Counted from the first letter of the stretch, positions 1-9,166 are shown. The stretch: 64,000 nucleotides of DNA from Geodermatophilus marinus (GCF_003428645.1 NZ_QVQH01000001.1:372001-436000), one strand, 5' to 3'. Numbers and translations: made by a program. The notes: generated by a model not told the origin, from the sequence alone.

Positions 1-86
1 CGCGGCTGGTCGCGGCGGGGGTGGCGCCGTCCGCGCCGGACGTCGGCGCCGACAGCTCGCTGCCGATCGACGTCGTCACCCGCTGA
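1..86 (+). CDS. tsaD: C-terminal fragment of TsaD (tRNA threonylcarbamoyladenosine synthase subunit)
   Basis: Only the last 27 codons are in the window, ending with TGA at 84-86; the reading frame starts at base 3. The tail contains VAPSAPDVGADSSLPIDV, a proline- and serine-rich ending like that of actinobacterial TsaD (Gcp). TsaD transfers the threonylcarbamoyl group to A37 of ANN-decoding tRNAs. Position supports the call: in Mycobacterium tsaD (gcp) lies next to groES-groEL1, and here groES follows on the same strand after one opposing gene. The fragment is too short for a firm assignment. Confidence 0.55.
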   Translation, partial: RLVAAGVAPSAPDVGADSSLPIDVVTR

Positions 87-106
87 CGGGAGTGGATCCG
101 TCGGTG

Positions 107-1321
107 TCACCTCGACGGATCCACTCCGCAGACGAGGGCGGTGGGCCGGCCGGCGACCCGGGTGACCACGACGGTCGCCGAGCCGTCGCCCGGCCCGCGC
201 AGCTGCCGGGCGAGCTGCTCGGGCTCGATCGCCGAGCCGCGCTTCTTCACGACGACCCGGCCGACGCCGCGGGCCCGCAGCAGCGCCCGCAGCCGCTTGA
301 GGTGGAACGGCAGCACCGCGTCGACCCGGTAGGAGGCCACCCACGGGGAGGCGGCGGGCGCGTCGGAGGTGAGGTAGGCGATCGTCGGGTCGACCAGCGT
401 CGCGCCGAGGTCGGCGGCGACGAGCGCGACCAGCCCGGAGCGGATCACCGCCGGGTCGGGCTCGTGCAGCCACGTGCCCACGGGCCCGGTGGGTGCGGAG
501 CCGGGGTCCTCGTCCGCGGTCAGTTCCAGCACCGCGTCCCCGTGCACCAGGGACGCCCGGCGCCAGGCCGTCGACACCCCGCGCCCCCACAGCAGCGCCT
601 CCACGACCGTGCCGCCGGCCGACACCCACTCCGCCTCGACGCCCTCGGGCACCCGCGCGTGGTCCAGGCCGGGCGCGACCTTCACCACCGCCCGCGGCAC
701 CCCGTCGAGCAGCGCGGCCACCGTCGGCCAGGGCGGCGACCAGCGGTCGGGGTCGAGCCGGCGCCGGCCGCCGGCGCGCCGGGCCGGGTCCAGCACGGCG
801 GCGCGGCAGCCGGCGACCGTCCCGCCCTCGGCGGCGGCGACCAGGTCGACGACGTCGGCATCCACCACGGTGACGCGGTCGGCCAGGCCGAGGGCCGCGG
901 CGTTCGCGGCGGTCAGCTCCCGGGCGACGGGGTCCCGGTCCACCGCCACCACCGCCGCGCCGGCCCGGGCGAGGGCGATCGCGTCGGTGCCCGAGGCGCA
1001 CCCGAGGTCGGCGGCGTCCGAGCCGGCCACGCGCAGCCGCGCGGCCCGGCGGGCGGCCAGCGCCGGCCGGCCGGCCTGCTCGAGGGTGTCGGCGGTCAGC
1101 AGCAGGACGTCGGCGTCCGCGCCGAACACCGGCCGGGCGCGGGCCCGCAGCCGGGCGAGCTCCCACGCCGGCCCGGCCAGCTCGGCACCCACCTCGGCGC
1201 GCAGCCGGGTCAGGCCGGCCAGCACCTCGGCGCCCCCGGCGAGGAGGTCGGCGGCCCGGGCGGTGGCCCGTTGCCCGGCGGGGGTGCGCAGCGCGCGCAG
1301 CCTGGTGAGGTCGTCGGGCAC
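107..1321 (-). CDS. class I SAM-dependent methyltransferase, THUMP-like domain protein
   Basis: The 404-residue protein has a Rossmann methyltransferase core: glycine motif DLGCASG at about residues 105-111, an acidic residue ending strand 2 (VDRD, about 127-130) and a DPARR motif at 178-182. The last part is a basic THUMP-like region. Such proteins are usually encoded beside groES or tsaD in actinobacteria. The substrate is unknown; DPARR and the C-terminal domain suggest RNA. The start is set at GTG 1321. The frame stays open upstream to 1726, but that stretch is antisense to groES and its promoter, so it is not taken as coding. It is divergent from groES. Confidence 0.75.
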   Translation of the reverse strand: MPDDLTRLRALRTPAGQRATARAADLLAGGAEVLAGLTRLRAEVGAELAGPAWELARLRARARPVFGADADVLLLTADTLEQAGRPALAARRAARLRVAGSDAADLGCASGTDAIALARAGAAVVAVDRDPVARELTAANAAALGLADRVTVVDADVVDLVAAAEGGTVAGCRAAVLDPARRAGGRRRLDPDRWSPPWPTVAALLDGVPRAVVKVAPGLDHARVPEGVEAEWVSAGGTVVEALLWGRGVSTAWRRASLVHGDAVLELTADEDPGSAPTGPVGTWLHEPDPAVIRSGLVALVAADLGATLVDPTIAYLTSDAPAASPWVASYRVDAVLPFHLKRLRALLRARGVGRVVVKKRGSAIEPEQLARQLRGPGDGSATVVVTRVAGRPTALVCGVDPSR

Positions 1322-1370
1322 GCCGCCAGCGTGGCGCACGGCCGGTGCTCCCCCGGGTCGGGGGGCCCGG

Positions 1371-1405
1371 TTGAGTGGCTGGCACTCTCCTGGGTAGAGT
1401 GCCAA
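1371..1405 (+). promoter_or_regulatory. groES promoter with CIRCE operator (HrcA site)
   Basis: Half-sites CTGGCACTC (1379-1387) and GAGTGCCAA (1397-1405) are separated by exactly 9 bases and match 8 of 9 positions as an inverted repeat. This is the CIRCE layout bound by the heat-shock repressor HrcA. TTGAGT (1371-1376) and TAGAGT (1395-1400), 18 bases apart, could be the -35 and -10 boxes, which would put the operator over the core promoter. The groES start is about 107 bases downstream. Confidence 0.85.
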
Positions 1406-1511
1406 CCGACACGGGCAGGTGCCTGACCCCCGCGACGGCAGGCCCGGCCTTCGTGCCACAGCATCAGCTCCACCTACCCAGCCGTCCGAGCCAGAAGGGG
1501 GCGTCACCGAC

Positions 1512-1820
1512 GTGACGACCGCTACCAAGGTCACCATCAAGCCGCTGGAGGACCGCGTCGTGGTCCAGGCCAACGAGGCCGAGACCACCACCGCCTCGGG
1601 TCTGGTCATCCCCGACACCGCCAAGGAGAAGCCGCAGGAGGGCACGGTCGTGGCCGTGGGCCCCGGCCGCGTCGACGACAACGGCAACCGCGTCCCGCTC
1701 GACGTCAAGGTCGGCGACGTCGTCATCTACTCCAAGTACGGCGGCACCGAGGTCAAGTACGCCGGCGAGGAGTACCTGGTGCTCTCCGCCCGCGACCTGC
1801 TCGCCGTCGTCGAGAAGTAA
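1512..1820 (+). CDS. groES: co-chaperonin GroES
   Basis: This 102-residue Hsp10 has the family layout: the N-terminal [12 protein letters not shown] strand, the mobile loop that binds GroEL (about residues 22-38, containing [16 protein letters not shown]), and the C-terminal [14 protein letters not shown] strand. It caps the GroEL ring during protein folding in the cytoplasm. GTG 1512 was chosen because it gives the family length; a purine-rich AGAAGGGGG lies about 12 bases upstream. The frame is open to 1419 but the extra N-terminus has no family match. It heads the CIRCE-controlled groES-groEL pair. Confidence 0.97.
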   Translation: MTTATKVTIKPLEDRVVVQANEAETTTASGLVIPDTAKEKPQEGTVVAVGPGRVDDNGNRVPLDVKVGDVVIYSKYGGTEVKYAGEEYLVLSARDLLAVVEK

Positions 1821-1822
1821 GG

Positions 1823-1965
1823 GGACCCCGTCGCCCCCACCGCTCGCGAGCTCGCGGCGGGGCCCTGCGACGGGGCCGGTTCCAGCACCCTGCGACGGGG
1901 CCGGTTCCAGCACCCTGCGACGGGGCCGATCCCGGCCCTCACAGGGGTCGTTCCAGCACCTCGCG
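1823..1965 (+). repeat. stop-proximal palindrome with short tandem array (copy after groES)
   Basis: The element starts 3 bases after the groES stop. Outer arms GGACCCCGTCGC (1823-1834) and GCGACGGGGCC (1867-1877) pair completely apart from one bulged A. An inner stem CCCCaCCGC / GCGGcGGGG surrounds a CTCGCGAGCTCG loop. Two identical 25-base units (1878-1902, 1903-1927) follow, each GGTTCCAGCACC plus a copy of the right arm, and then a decayed unit to about 1965. It fills most of the 222-base groES-groEL gap. It belongs to the window-wide family also seen at 16946, 44949, 48401, 54259, 58327 and 62243. Confidence 0.9.
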
Positions 1966-1988
1966 TCCGCCCCGGCGACCCGTACTGA

Positions 1989-3680
<1,692 letters not shown>

Positions 3681-3684
3681 GCGA

Positions 3685-3735
3685 GGACCCGGGTCAGGGG
3701 CGCGCCCACCGGGCGCGAGCCGCTGACCCGGGTCC
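3685..3735 (+). terminator. groEL terminator hairpin
   Basis: GGACCCGGGTCAG (3685-3697) pairs perfectly with CTGACCCGGGTCC (3723-3735), four bases after the groEL stop; the loop holds a smaller GC stem. A second hairpin, GCGGGGGTCGG (3745-3755) with CCGGCCCCCGT (3770-3780), lies between this and the end of the opposing marR gene and may serve that strand. Confidence 0.75.
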
Positions 3736-3807
3736 GAGTCGATGGCGGGGGTCGGTCCGGTCCGCCGGGCCGGCCCCCGTCGCCGTCCCCGTCCCGGGCT
3801 CGGGCGC

Positions 3808-4253
3808 TCAGCCGGTGTCGGTGACGAGCGCGGCGACGAGCCGGCGGACGACGTCCCGGCACGCGGTCAGCTCGGCCGCGGTCGCGCCCGCGGCCGCCAG
3901 CACCCGTGCGCGCTGGTCGTCGCCCCGCCGGACGAGGTCCTCGAGCGTCCGGCGCCCTCGTCGGTGACCGACAGCAGCGGTGCGGGCCGGTGGTCCGGGT
4001 TGGCCGCGCGCGCCAGGAGGCCGGCAGCGACCAGGTCGTCGGCCACCCGCTGGACCGACTGCCGCGCCAGGCCGAGCCGGCGCGCGGTGCCGGCGGCGGT
4101 GCGGGGCGCGTCGGACAGCACGCTGAGCACGTGCCACCGGGCCGCGGTCTGCCCCGCGCCGGCGGCGATCGCCTCGCTCGTGCGGCGCGAGGTGCCGGCG
4201 AGCTCGTAGACGTCGGCGACGAGCAGGCGGTAGGCCGTGAGGACGTCGTCCAT
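3808..4253 (-). pseudogene. MarR-family regulator, disrupted by one frameshift
   Basis: The N-terminal part (ATG at 4253, MDDVLTAYRLLVADVYELAG) contains the winged helix: RWHVLSVLSDAP, then TARRLGLARQSVQRVADDLVAAGLL, then PLLSVTDEG. After VTDEG the frame runs into unrelated sequence, while the expected C-terminal helices (RRTLEDLVRRGDDQRARVLA and onward to VTDTG) continue in a neighbouring frame to the stop at 3808. One missing base in the GC run near 3949-3958 explains this. The 446-base span, one short of a multiple of three, would otherwise give a normal 148-residue MarR. It is either a recent inactivation or an assembly error. Confidence 0.8.
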
Positions 4254-4259
4254 GTGTGA

Positions 4260-4288
4260 CAGCACACTGCCGTGATGGCAGGGTGCTG
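4260..4288. promoter_or_regulatory. inverted-repeat operator candidate between marR and its divergent gene
   Basis: CAGCAC-A-CTGCC (4260-4271), a GTGAT centre, then GGCAG-G-GTGCTG (4277-4288) form an imperfect 29-base palindrome. It lies in the 49-base gap between the two divergent start codons, the usual place for a MarR auto-operator. Binding is inferred from position and symmetry only. Confidence 0.6.
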
Positions 4289-4302
4289 ACGGAGGTGGCG
4301 AC

Positions 4303-4812
4303 ATGCTGGCGGACGCGCTGCACGCGCCCGGCCCGGCGCCCGGGGTCGACCTCGACGACTTCGGGCGCCTCGTGGGGGCCTGGGACCTCGACTGGACCGG
4401 CCTGGGCCCCGACGGCGCCTGGCACCGGGCCGAGGGGGAACTGCACGTGGGCTGGGTGCTGGGCGGCCGTGCCGTCCAGGACGTCTGGATCGTCCCCGGC
4501 CGGGGGCGGCCCGGCGCGGGCCTCCCGCCGCTGGCCTTCCACGGGACGACGGTCCGCTTCCGGGACCCGGCCGGGGGCCGCTGGCTGTCGACCTGGATGG
4601 ACCCGGTCAACGGCCGGGTCCGGCGCTTCGTCGGCCGCCGGCAGGGGGAGGACGTCGTCCTGCTCAGCGATGACGAGGAGCCCCGGCTGCGCTGGCGGTT
4701 CACCGGCGTCACCCCCGGCGCCTTCACCTGGTCGGCGGAGACCTCCCGCGACCGGGGCGCCACGTGGGTGCACGACGAGCGCATGGCCGCCCGGCGCCAC
4801 GAGGGCGGGTGA
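4303..4812 (+). CDS. DUF1579-like conserved hypothetical protein
   Basis: The 169-residue soluble protein has no signal peptide or membrane segment. It is rich in Trp and Gly, with the strand pattern of a small beta-barrel of DUF1579 or lipocalin-like type (GAWDLDWTGLGPDG, then GWVLGGRAVQDVW, FHGTTVRFRD, WRFTGVTPGAFTWSAE). Proteins of this type are often read as ligand- or heme-binding barrels, but function is unknown. Divergent transcription from the marR gene suggests that regulator controls it, responding to a small molecule. ATG 4303 follows GGAGG at about 4291. Confidence 0.6.
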   Translation: MLADALHAPGPAPGVDLDDFGRLVGAWDLDWTGLGPDGAWHRAEGELHVGWVLGGRAVQDVWIVPGRGRPGAGLPPLAFHGTTVRFRDPAGGRWLSTWMDPVNGRVRRFVGRRQGEDVVLLSDDEEPRLRWRFTGVTPGAFTWSAETSRDRGATWVHDERMAARRHEGG

Positions 4813-4815
4813 GCG

Positions 4816-4855
4816 ACCGAGGGCCGGTCCAGCAGGTGCTGGACCGGCCCTCGGT
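4816..4855. terminator. bidirectional terminator
   Basis: A perfect 19-base stem, beginning ACCGAGGGCCGGTCC and ending GGACCGGCCCTCGGT, lies 3 bases after the stop at 4812 and before the end of the opposing whiB gene (stop at 4874). It probably stops transcription from both sides. Confidence 0.85.
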
Positions 4856-4873
4856 GAGATCAGGGGGGCGGGC

Positions 4874-5173
4874 TCACACGCCCGCGGCGACGGCGGCGGG
4901 CTCCGCGGCGATCAGCCGGGCCCGCTCCTCCTCGCTCATGCCGCCCCAGACGCCGTAGGGCTCGCGGACGGCCAGGGCGTGCTTCAGGCAGGCGTCGACG
5001 ACGGGGCAGCGGGCGCACACGGCCTTGGCGGCCTGCTGGCGCCGGGCCCGGGCCGGGCCGCGCTCACCGTCCGGGTGGAAGAACAGGGCGGTGCTCTCGC
5101 CACGGCAGGCCCCGTGCAGCTGCCAGTCCCACACCTCGGCCACGGGTGTCGGGAGTCGGCGGATGTCGGCCAT
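4874..5173 (-). CDS. whiD: WhiB-family iron-sulfur regulator (WhiD/WhiB3 type)
   Basis: A 99-residue Wbl protein with the four cluster-binding cysteines at 23, 53, 56 and 62 (C-x29-C-x2-C-x5-C) and the GVWGG turn at about residue 74. Wbl proteins carry a 4Fe-4S cluster and act with the primary sigma factor. The start MADIRRLPTPVAEVWDWQ and the position beside groEL1 and bldM match WhiD of Streptomyces (sporulation) and WhiB3 of Mycobacterium (redox response). ATG 5173 is preceded by AGGAGG. The 259-base gap to the divergent bldM gene should hold both promoters. Confidence 0.9.
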   Translation of the reverse strand: MADIRRLPTPVAEVWDWQLHGACRGESTALFFHPDGERGPARARRQQAAKAVCARCPVVDACLKHALAVREPYGVWGGMSEEERARLIAAEPAAVAAGV

Positions 5174-5432
5174 GTCGGTCCTCCTCGGCTCGGTGCCAGC
5201 CGGAGGGGACATACCGGCCGCACGGGGCCGGTGCCCTTCGCCTCGACGGGTCAAACACACGTCGACCCCGCATTTTCCCGGTTCCGCCCTCCCTCCGCTG
5301 GGTGAGAGGCGCTGTCGCCGCCCCGGGCAGTCGATCAAGGTGATCCCAGGTCGTGCCGTACCCGTGGGGAGCCCCTCGCGGGGCGGCCGTGATCCGGGGG
5401 CATGGACGTCGCCGGGGGGACGAGGAGCAACC

Positions 5433-6182
5433 GTGATCGACGACAGGATGCGGGGCCCGGGTCAGGGCACCACCACCGTCTGGGTCTACGACGAGCGCCG
5501 GCGGGTGCGCGACGACATCGCCGGCCGCCTGGTGGCGCTGCCGTTCGTCAGCCGGGTCGAGGTCGTCGGGGACGCCGCCGCGCTCATGGCCCGTCTGGCC
5601 ACCCGGATGCCCGACGTCCTGCTGATCGGCACCCAGCGCGCCGTCGACTCCGGCCTGACGGTCGCCACCCAGGCCCTGCGGGCGCACCCCCGGCTGCGGG
5701 TGCTCGTGCTCGGTGCCCCCGACGACGCCGAGACCGTGCGGGCCGCCGTCGCCGCGGGCGCCCGCGGCTACCTGCGCTGGGACGCCAGCGCGCTGGAGAT
5801 GGGCCTGGGCCTGTCCCGCGTGGGGCTGCGCGTCGACGGGCGGCCGCCGGTGCCGGGTGCCCCGCACGCCGGGGTCCCGCTGGCCTCGGTCGGCCCCTCG
5901 AACGGGGCGCCGTCCTGGAGCGCCGCCACCCCGCTGGCCGGCTCCGCCCCCACGACGGTGCGCTCCACGGTGCGCGAGGTCGCCCCGGTCGCGCTGTCCA
6001 TGCGGGAGATGCAGGTGCTCACCGGCATGAGCCAGGGGAAGAGCAACGCGCAGATCGGTCGCGAGCTCTACCTCTCCGAGGACACGATCAAGACCCACGC
6101 CCGCCGGCTGTTCCGCAAGCTCGGCGCCAAGGACCGCGCCGAGGCGGTCGCCACCGGGTTCCGCCGGGGCATGATGCAGTGA
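5433..6182 (+). CDS. bldM: BldM-like atypical response regulator
   Basis: The 249-residue protein ends in a LuxR/FixJ helix-turn-helix (about 183-245) whose SMREMQVLTGMSQGKSN and LYLSEDTIKTHARRLFRKLG closely follow Streptomyces BldM. The receiver domain (about 10-125) is degenerate: where the phospho-acceptor Asp should end strand 3 the sequence is VLLIGTQ, and the switch lysine is an arginine (GYLRWDAS). It is therefore probably phosphorylation-independent. BldM controls development and partners the Wbl protein WhiI in Streptomyces. A linker of about 50 residues makes it longer than the family norm of about 200. GTG 5433 follows GAGGAG. Confidence 0.85.
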   Translation: MIDDRMRGPGQGTTTVWVYDERRRVRDDIAGRLVALPFVSRVEVVGDAAALMARLATRMPDVLLIGTQRAVDSGLTVATQALRAHPRLRVLVLGAPDDAETVRAAVAAGARGYLRWDASALEMGLGLSRVGLRVDGRPPVPGAPHAGVPLASVGPSNGAPSWSAATPLAGSAPTTVRSTVREVAPVALSMREMQVLTGMSQGKSNAQIGRELYLSEDTIKTHARRLFRKLGAKDRAEAVATGFRRGMMQ

Positions 6183-6196
6183 CATGGCGGTCCTCC

Positions 6197-6419
6197 GGGC
6201 CGCACCGCGGCCACGTGCCGTCCCCGGCTCGCGCCGAGCCGCTCGGTCGTGCCCACCTCGGGGGACCCTGCGGGCCCCCGCTCGTCGGGCCGCACCGCGG
6301 CCACGTGCCGTCCCCGGCTCGCGCGGAGCCGCTCGGTCGTGCCCACCTCGGGGGACCCTGCGGGCCCCCGCTCGCCGGGCCGCACCGCGGCCACGTGCCG
6401 TCCCCGGCTCGCGCCGAGC
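6197..6419. repeat. 90-base tandem repeat, about 2.5 copies
   Basis: Copies start at 6197, 6287 and 6377; the last is cut at about 6419. Each begins GGGCCGCACCGCGGCC and includes a small hairpin GGGGGACCC-TGC-GGGCCCCC. Differences between copies are few, so the array is recent. Because 90 is a multiple of three, the repeat keeps several frames open on both strands, but I see no ribosome site or family match and treat those frames as non-coding. It occupies the gap after bldM. Apart from this array and the terminator at 6458, the 6183-6665 region shows only the promoter area of the next operon. Confidence 0.9.
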
Positions 6420-6457
6420 GGTGCCGCCAGGGCATCGATCCCCGCGGCGGGACGAGA

Positions 6458-6504
6458 ACACGGTGAGCGCCCCCTCCCGGCTCGGGAGGGGGCGCTCACC
6501 GTGT
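6458..6504. terminator. strong intrinsic hairpin
   Basis: A 22-base perfect stem (ACACGGTGAGCGCCCCCTCC and its complement) surrounds a 3-base loop. It lies about 275 bases after bldM and 160 before the tct operon, so it insulates the two. Confidence 0.85.
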
Positions 6505-6625
6505 CCTCCCGGTCGTCAGGGCGACCGGCCGGCCGGCCCGAGCGGCGCTGATCCGGTCGCTACCCGACCCCGCTGGATCGTTGTGCGTTCGAGACGCCGT
6601 CGTCCGTGCCCTGTGCTTACATCCT

Positions 6626-6641
6626 AGTGACCCGCGTCACA
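6626..6641. promoter_or_regulatory. Crp-type operator in front of the tct operon
   Basis: AGTGA-CCCGCG-TCACA matches the actinobacterial Crp consensus TGTGA-N6-TCACA at 9 of 10 positions, with a perfect GTGAC/GTCAC core. It is 25 bases before the first tctC start. A TACATC box at about 6619 could be the -10. Regulation by cAMP-Crp would fit a catabolic uptake operon, but is inferred. Confidence 0.55.
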
Positions 6642-6665
6642 GCCGGATGCAGTCCTGGGGGACCG

Positions 6666-7634
6666 ATGCGCACTGCGGCAGCGCTGGTGGGGCTCGCCGT
6701 CGTCGCGCTCCTGGCCGGCTGCGGCGAGGAGCAGGCCGGTGGCGGTGATGCGGCGTCGTACCCGACCGAGTCGATCCGGCTGCTCGTGCCCTACGACGCC
6801 GGCGGCCCGACGGACCTGACCACCCGCACGGTCGGCGCCTGCCTCGAGAGCGAGCTCGGCCAGACCGTGGTGGTCGAGAACCTGCCGGGCGGGTCCGGTG
6901 CGCTGGCCACCACCGAGCTGGTCGGCGCCGAGCCCGACGGGTACACCCTGTCGCTGGTCACGGCCGGCACCACGGTGCTGACGCCGCTGGCCAACGAGGT
7001 CGGCTACACCAAGGACGACATCACCCCGATCGGCGTCATGGCGGAGGTGCCCTCCGTCCTCGCGGTCGGCGCGGACTCGCCGTACGCGTCGGCCGAGGAC
7101 TTCTTCGCCGCGGTGGAGGCCGACCCCGGCGCCGTCTCGGTCGGCGTCCCCGGCGCCTCCACCCCGCAGGCCATCGAGCTGCAGCGGCTCGCCGACGAGC
7201 ACGGCGCGGAGGTCACCACCGTCCCGTTCGACGGGAACGCGGAGATGACCACCGCCCTGCTCGGCGGCAACGTCGACGCCGTCCTCATCAACGCCTCGCT
7301 GGACGTGGTGGAGAACATCGACGCGGGGTCCTTCGTCCCGCTCGTCGCCTCCTCGGAGGAGCGGCTGTCCTGGCTCCCCGACACCCCCACCTTCACCGAG
7401 CTCGGCTACGAGGGCCTGACCCTGTCCGGCTCCACGTTCGGGCTGGCCGGCCCGGCCGGCCTGCCCGACGAGGTGGCCGGCACGCTCGAGGACACGCTGC
7501 GCGGGTGCCTGGAGCAGGAGGAGGTCCGCCAGCAGCTCGGTGACCGCTACGTGCCCGAGGAGTTCGGCACCGCCGAGGACCTCCGCGCGGTCCTCGACGA
7601 GACGCAGGAGGTGTACGAGCCCATCCTCGGCTGA
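6666..7634 (+). CDS. tctC: TctC/Bug-family solute-binding lipoprotein 1 of a tripartite tricarboxylate transporter
   Basis: A 322-residue extracytoplasmic binding protein with an N-terminal lipoprotein signal (hydrophobic stretch then LLAGC at about residue 19). The Bug fold is shown by SIRLLVPYDAGGPTDLTTR near the start and VSVGVPGASTPQAIELQRLA in the middle. These proteins capture carboxylates and deliver them to the TctAB membrane permease, driven by an ion gradient. ATG 6666 follows GGGGGA; the frame is open to 6606 but the lipobox fixes the start. It is the first gene of a six-gene operon. Confidence 0.9.
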   Translation: MRTAAALVGLAVVALLAGCGEEQAGGGDAASYPTESIRLLVPYDAGGPTDLTTRTVGACLESELGQTVVVENLPGGSGALATTELVGAEPDGYTLSLVTAGTTVLTPLANEVGYTKDDITPIGVMAEVPSVLAVGADSPYASAEDFFAAVEADPGAVSVGVPGASTPQAIELQRLADEHGAEVTTVPFDGNAEMTTALLGGNVDAVLINASLDVVENIDAGSFVPLVASSEERLSWLPDTPTFTELGYEGLTLSGSTFGLAGPAGLPDEVAGTLEDTLRGCLEQEEVRQQLGDRYVPEEFGTAEDLRAVLDETQEVYEPILG

Positions 7635-7678
7635 CCCACGCCCGCCGCGCCGCCCCGCCGTCCTTCCCGGAGGAACAG

Positions 7679-8668
7679 ATGCACCAGACCCGAACTGCCG
7701 CACCCGCGCTGCTCGCGGTGTCCGTCCTGACGCTCGCCGCGTGCGGGAACGACGGGGACGACGCGACGGGCTCCGGCGGGGGCGCCTCGGACTACCCGAC
7801 CGAGAGCATCAACCTCATCGTCCCCTACGCCCCGGGCGGACCGACCGACCTCGCCGCACGCACCATCGGCAGCTGCCTGGAGGAGCAGCTGGGGCAGACC
7901 GTGGTCGTGGAGAACCGGGAGGGCGCCTCGGGCTCGGTCGGCATGCAGGCCATGCTGGCCGGGGGCGACGACGGGTACACCCTGTCGCTGATCGCGGTGC
8001 CCGCGACGGCCACCAACCCGCTGCAGGAGGACGTCGGCTACACCAACGAGGACTACGTCCCGATCGCCGCGGTCACCGAGATCCCGTCGGTGCTCGCCGT
8101 GGAGGAGGGCTCCCCGTACGAGGACGCCGCGGCCTTCTTCGAGTACGCCGAGGCCAACCCCGGCGCGCTCAACGTCGGCGTCCCCGGCACGACGACGTCC
8201 CAGGCGATGGAGCTCCGGCGGCTGGCCGAGGAGTACGGCGTCGAGGTCACCGCGGTGCCGTTCACCGGCAACGCCGAGATGACCACGGCCCTGCTCGGCG
8301 GCAACGTCGACGCCGTCTTCATCAACGCCTCGCAGGACGTCCTGGAGAACATCGAGGCCGGCAGCTTCACGCCGCTGGCCGTCAGCCCGCCGGAGCCGGT
8401 CGACTACATCGACGCCCCGACGCTGGCGGAGTCCGGCTTCCCCGAGCTGACCAGCAGCGTGTCCGTCTTCGGCCTGGCCGCGCCGGCGGGCGTCCCCGAC
8501 GACGTGGTCACCACGCTCGAGGGCACGGTGGAGGAGTGCCTGGGGCAGGAGGAGGTCCGGCAGCAGCTCGGGGAGCAGTACGTGCCCGACGAGTTCGTCG
8601 GCACCGACGCCTTCTCCGAGCGGATCGACCAGATCGTCGAGGCCTACGGGCCGATCCTGCAGGAGTGA
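7679..8668 (+). CDS. tctC: TctC/Bug-family solute-binding lipoprotein 2
   Basis: A 329-residue paralogue of the preceding gene with its own lipoprotein signal (VLTLAAC at about residue 22) and the same core (SINLIVPYAPGGPTDLAART, LNVGVPGTTTSQAMELRRLA, NAEMTTALLGGNVDAV). The two proteins match along their length, which indicates a tandem duplication. They diverge in ligand-facing loops, so they may widen the substrate range of one permease. ATG 7679 is preceded by GGAGGA. It lies 44 bases after its neighbour. Confidence 0.9.
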   Translation: MHQTRTAAPALLAVSVLTLAACGNDGDDATGSGGGASDYPTESINLIVPYAPGGPTDLAARTIGSCLEEQLGQTVVVENREGASGSVGMQAMLAGGDDGYTLSLIAVPATATNPLQEDVGYTNEDYVPIAAVTEIPSVLAVEEGSPYEDAAAFFEYAEANPGALNVGVPGTTTSQAMELRRLAEEYGVEVTAVPFTGNAEMTTALLGGNVDAVFINASQDVLENIEAGSFTPLAVSPPEPVDYIDAPTLAESGFPELTSSVSVFGLAAPAGVPDDVVTTLEGTVEECLGQEEVRQQLGEQYVPDEFVGTDAFSERIDQIVEAYGPILQE

Positions 8669-8712
8669 GCGGTCCGCCCGCGGTCCCGTCCACCCGCTCG
8701 TGGGGAGAGTCG

Positions 8713-9165
8713 ATGTCCAAGCAGCTCTACCGCCTCGGACCCCTGCTCCTGGTCGTCATCGGCGTGGCCGCTGCGCTGGCCGCCCGCGGCCTGGGCCTGG
8801 GGGAGCTGAGCACCCCCGGCCCGGGTCTGTGGCCCTTCATGGTGTCGATCCTGCTCACCGTCACCGGCGTGGTGCTGCTGGTCATCGACGACCCGGCGGA
8901 CTACGAGCCGTGGACCCGCGGCACGCTGGGGATCGCCCTCGGGCTGGTCAGCCTGGGGGCGTTCATCCTGCTGTTCCAGGCGATCGGCTTCCTGGTCTCG
9001 GCGATGCTGATGCTGCTGTTCTGGCTGCGCATCTTCGCGCGGGAGCCGTGGCGCTGGGCCGTGCCGCTCGCGGTGATCGGCGCCCTGGTGTTCCACCTGC
9101 TGTTCGTCGAGGCGCTGGCCGTGCCCTTCCCCGACGGCATCGTCTTCGCACCGGCCCGGGGCTGA
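8713..9165 (+). CDS. tctB: TctB small membrane subunit
   Basis: A 150-residue protein with four predicted membrane helices (about 8-24, 38-58, 74-98, 115-135), the size and layout of TctB, the small permease subunit of tripartite tricarboxylate transporters. Sequence is poorly conserved in this family, so the call rests on topology and on its position between tctC and tctA. ATG 8713 follows GGGGAGAG. The stop at 9163-9165 is one base before the tctA start, implying coupled translation. Confidence 0.85.
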   Translation: MSKQLYRLGPLLLVVIGVAAALAARGLGLGELSTPGPGLWPFMVSILLTVTGVVLLVIDDPADYEPWTRGTLGIALGLVSLGAFILLFQAIGFLVSAMLMLLFWLRIFAREPWRWAVPLAVIGALVFHLLFVEALAVPFPDGIVFAPARG

Positions 9166-9166
9166 C

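Noticed and set aside
6184-6627. Open frames on both strands across the 90-base repeat
   Set aside because: They arise because the repeat length is a multiple of three; no ribosome site or family match.
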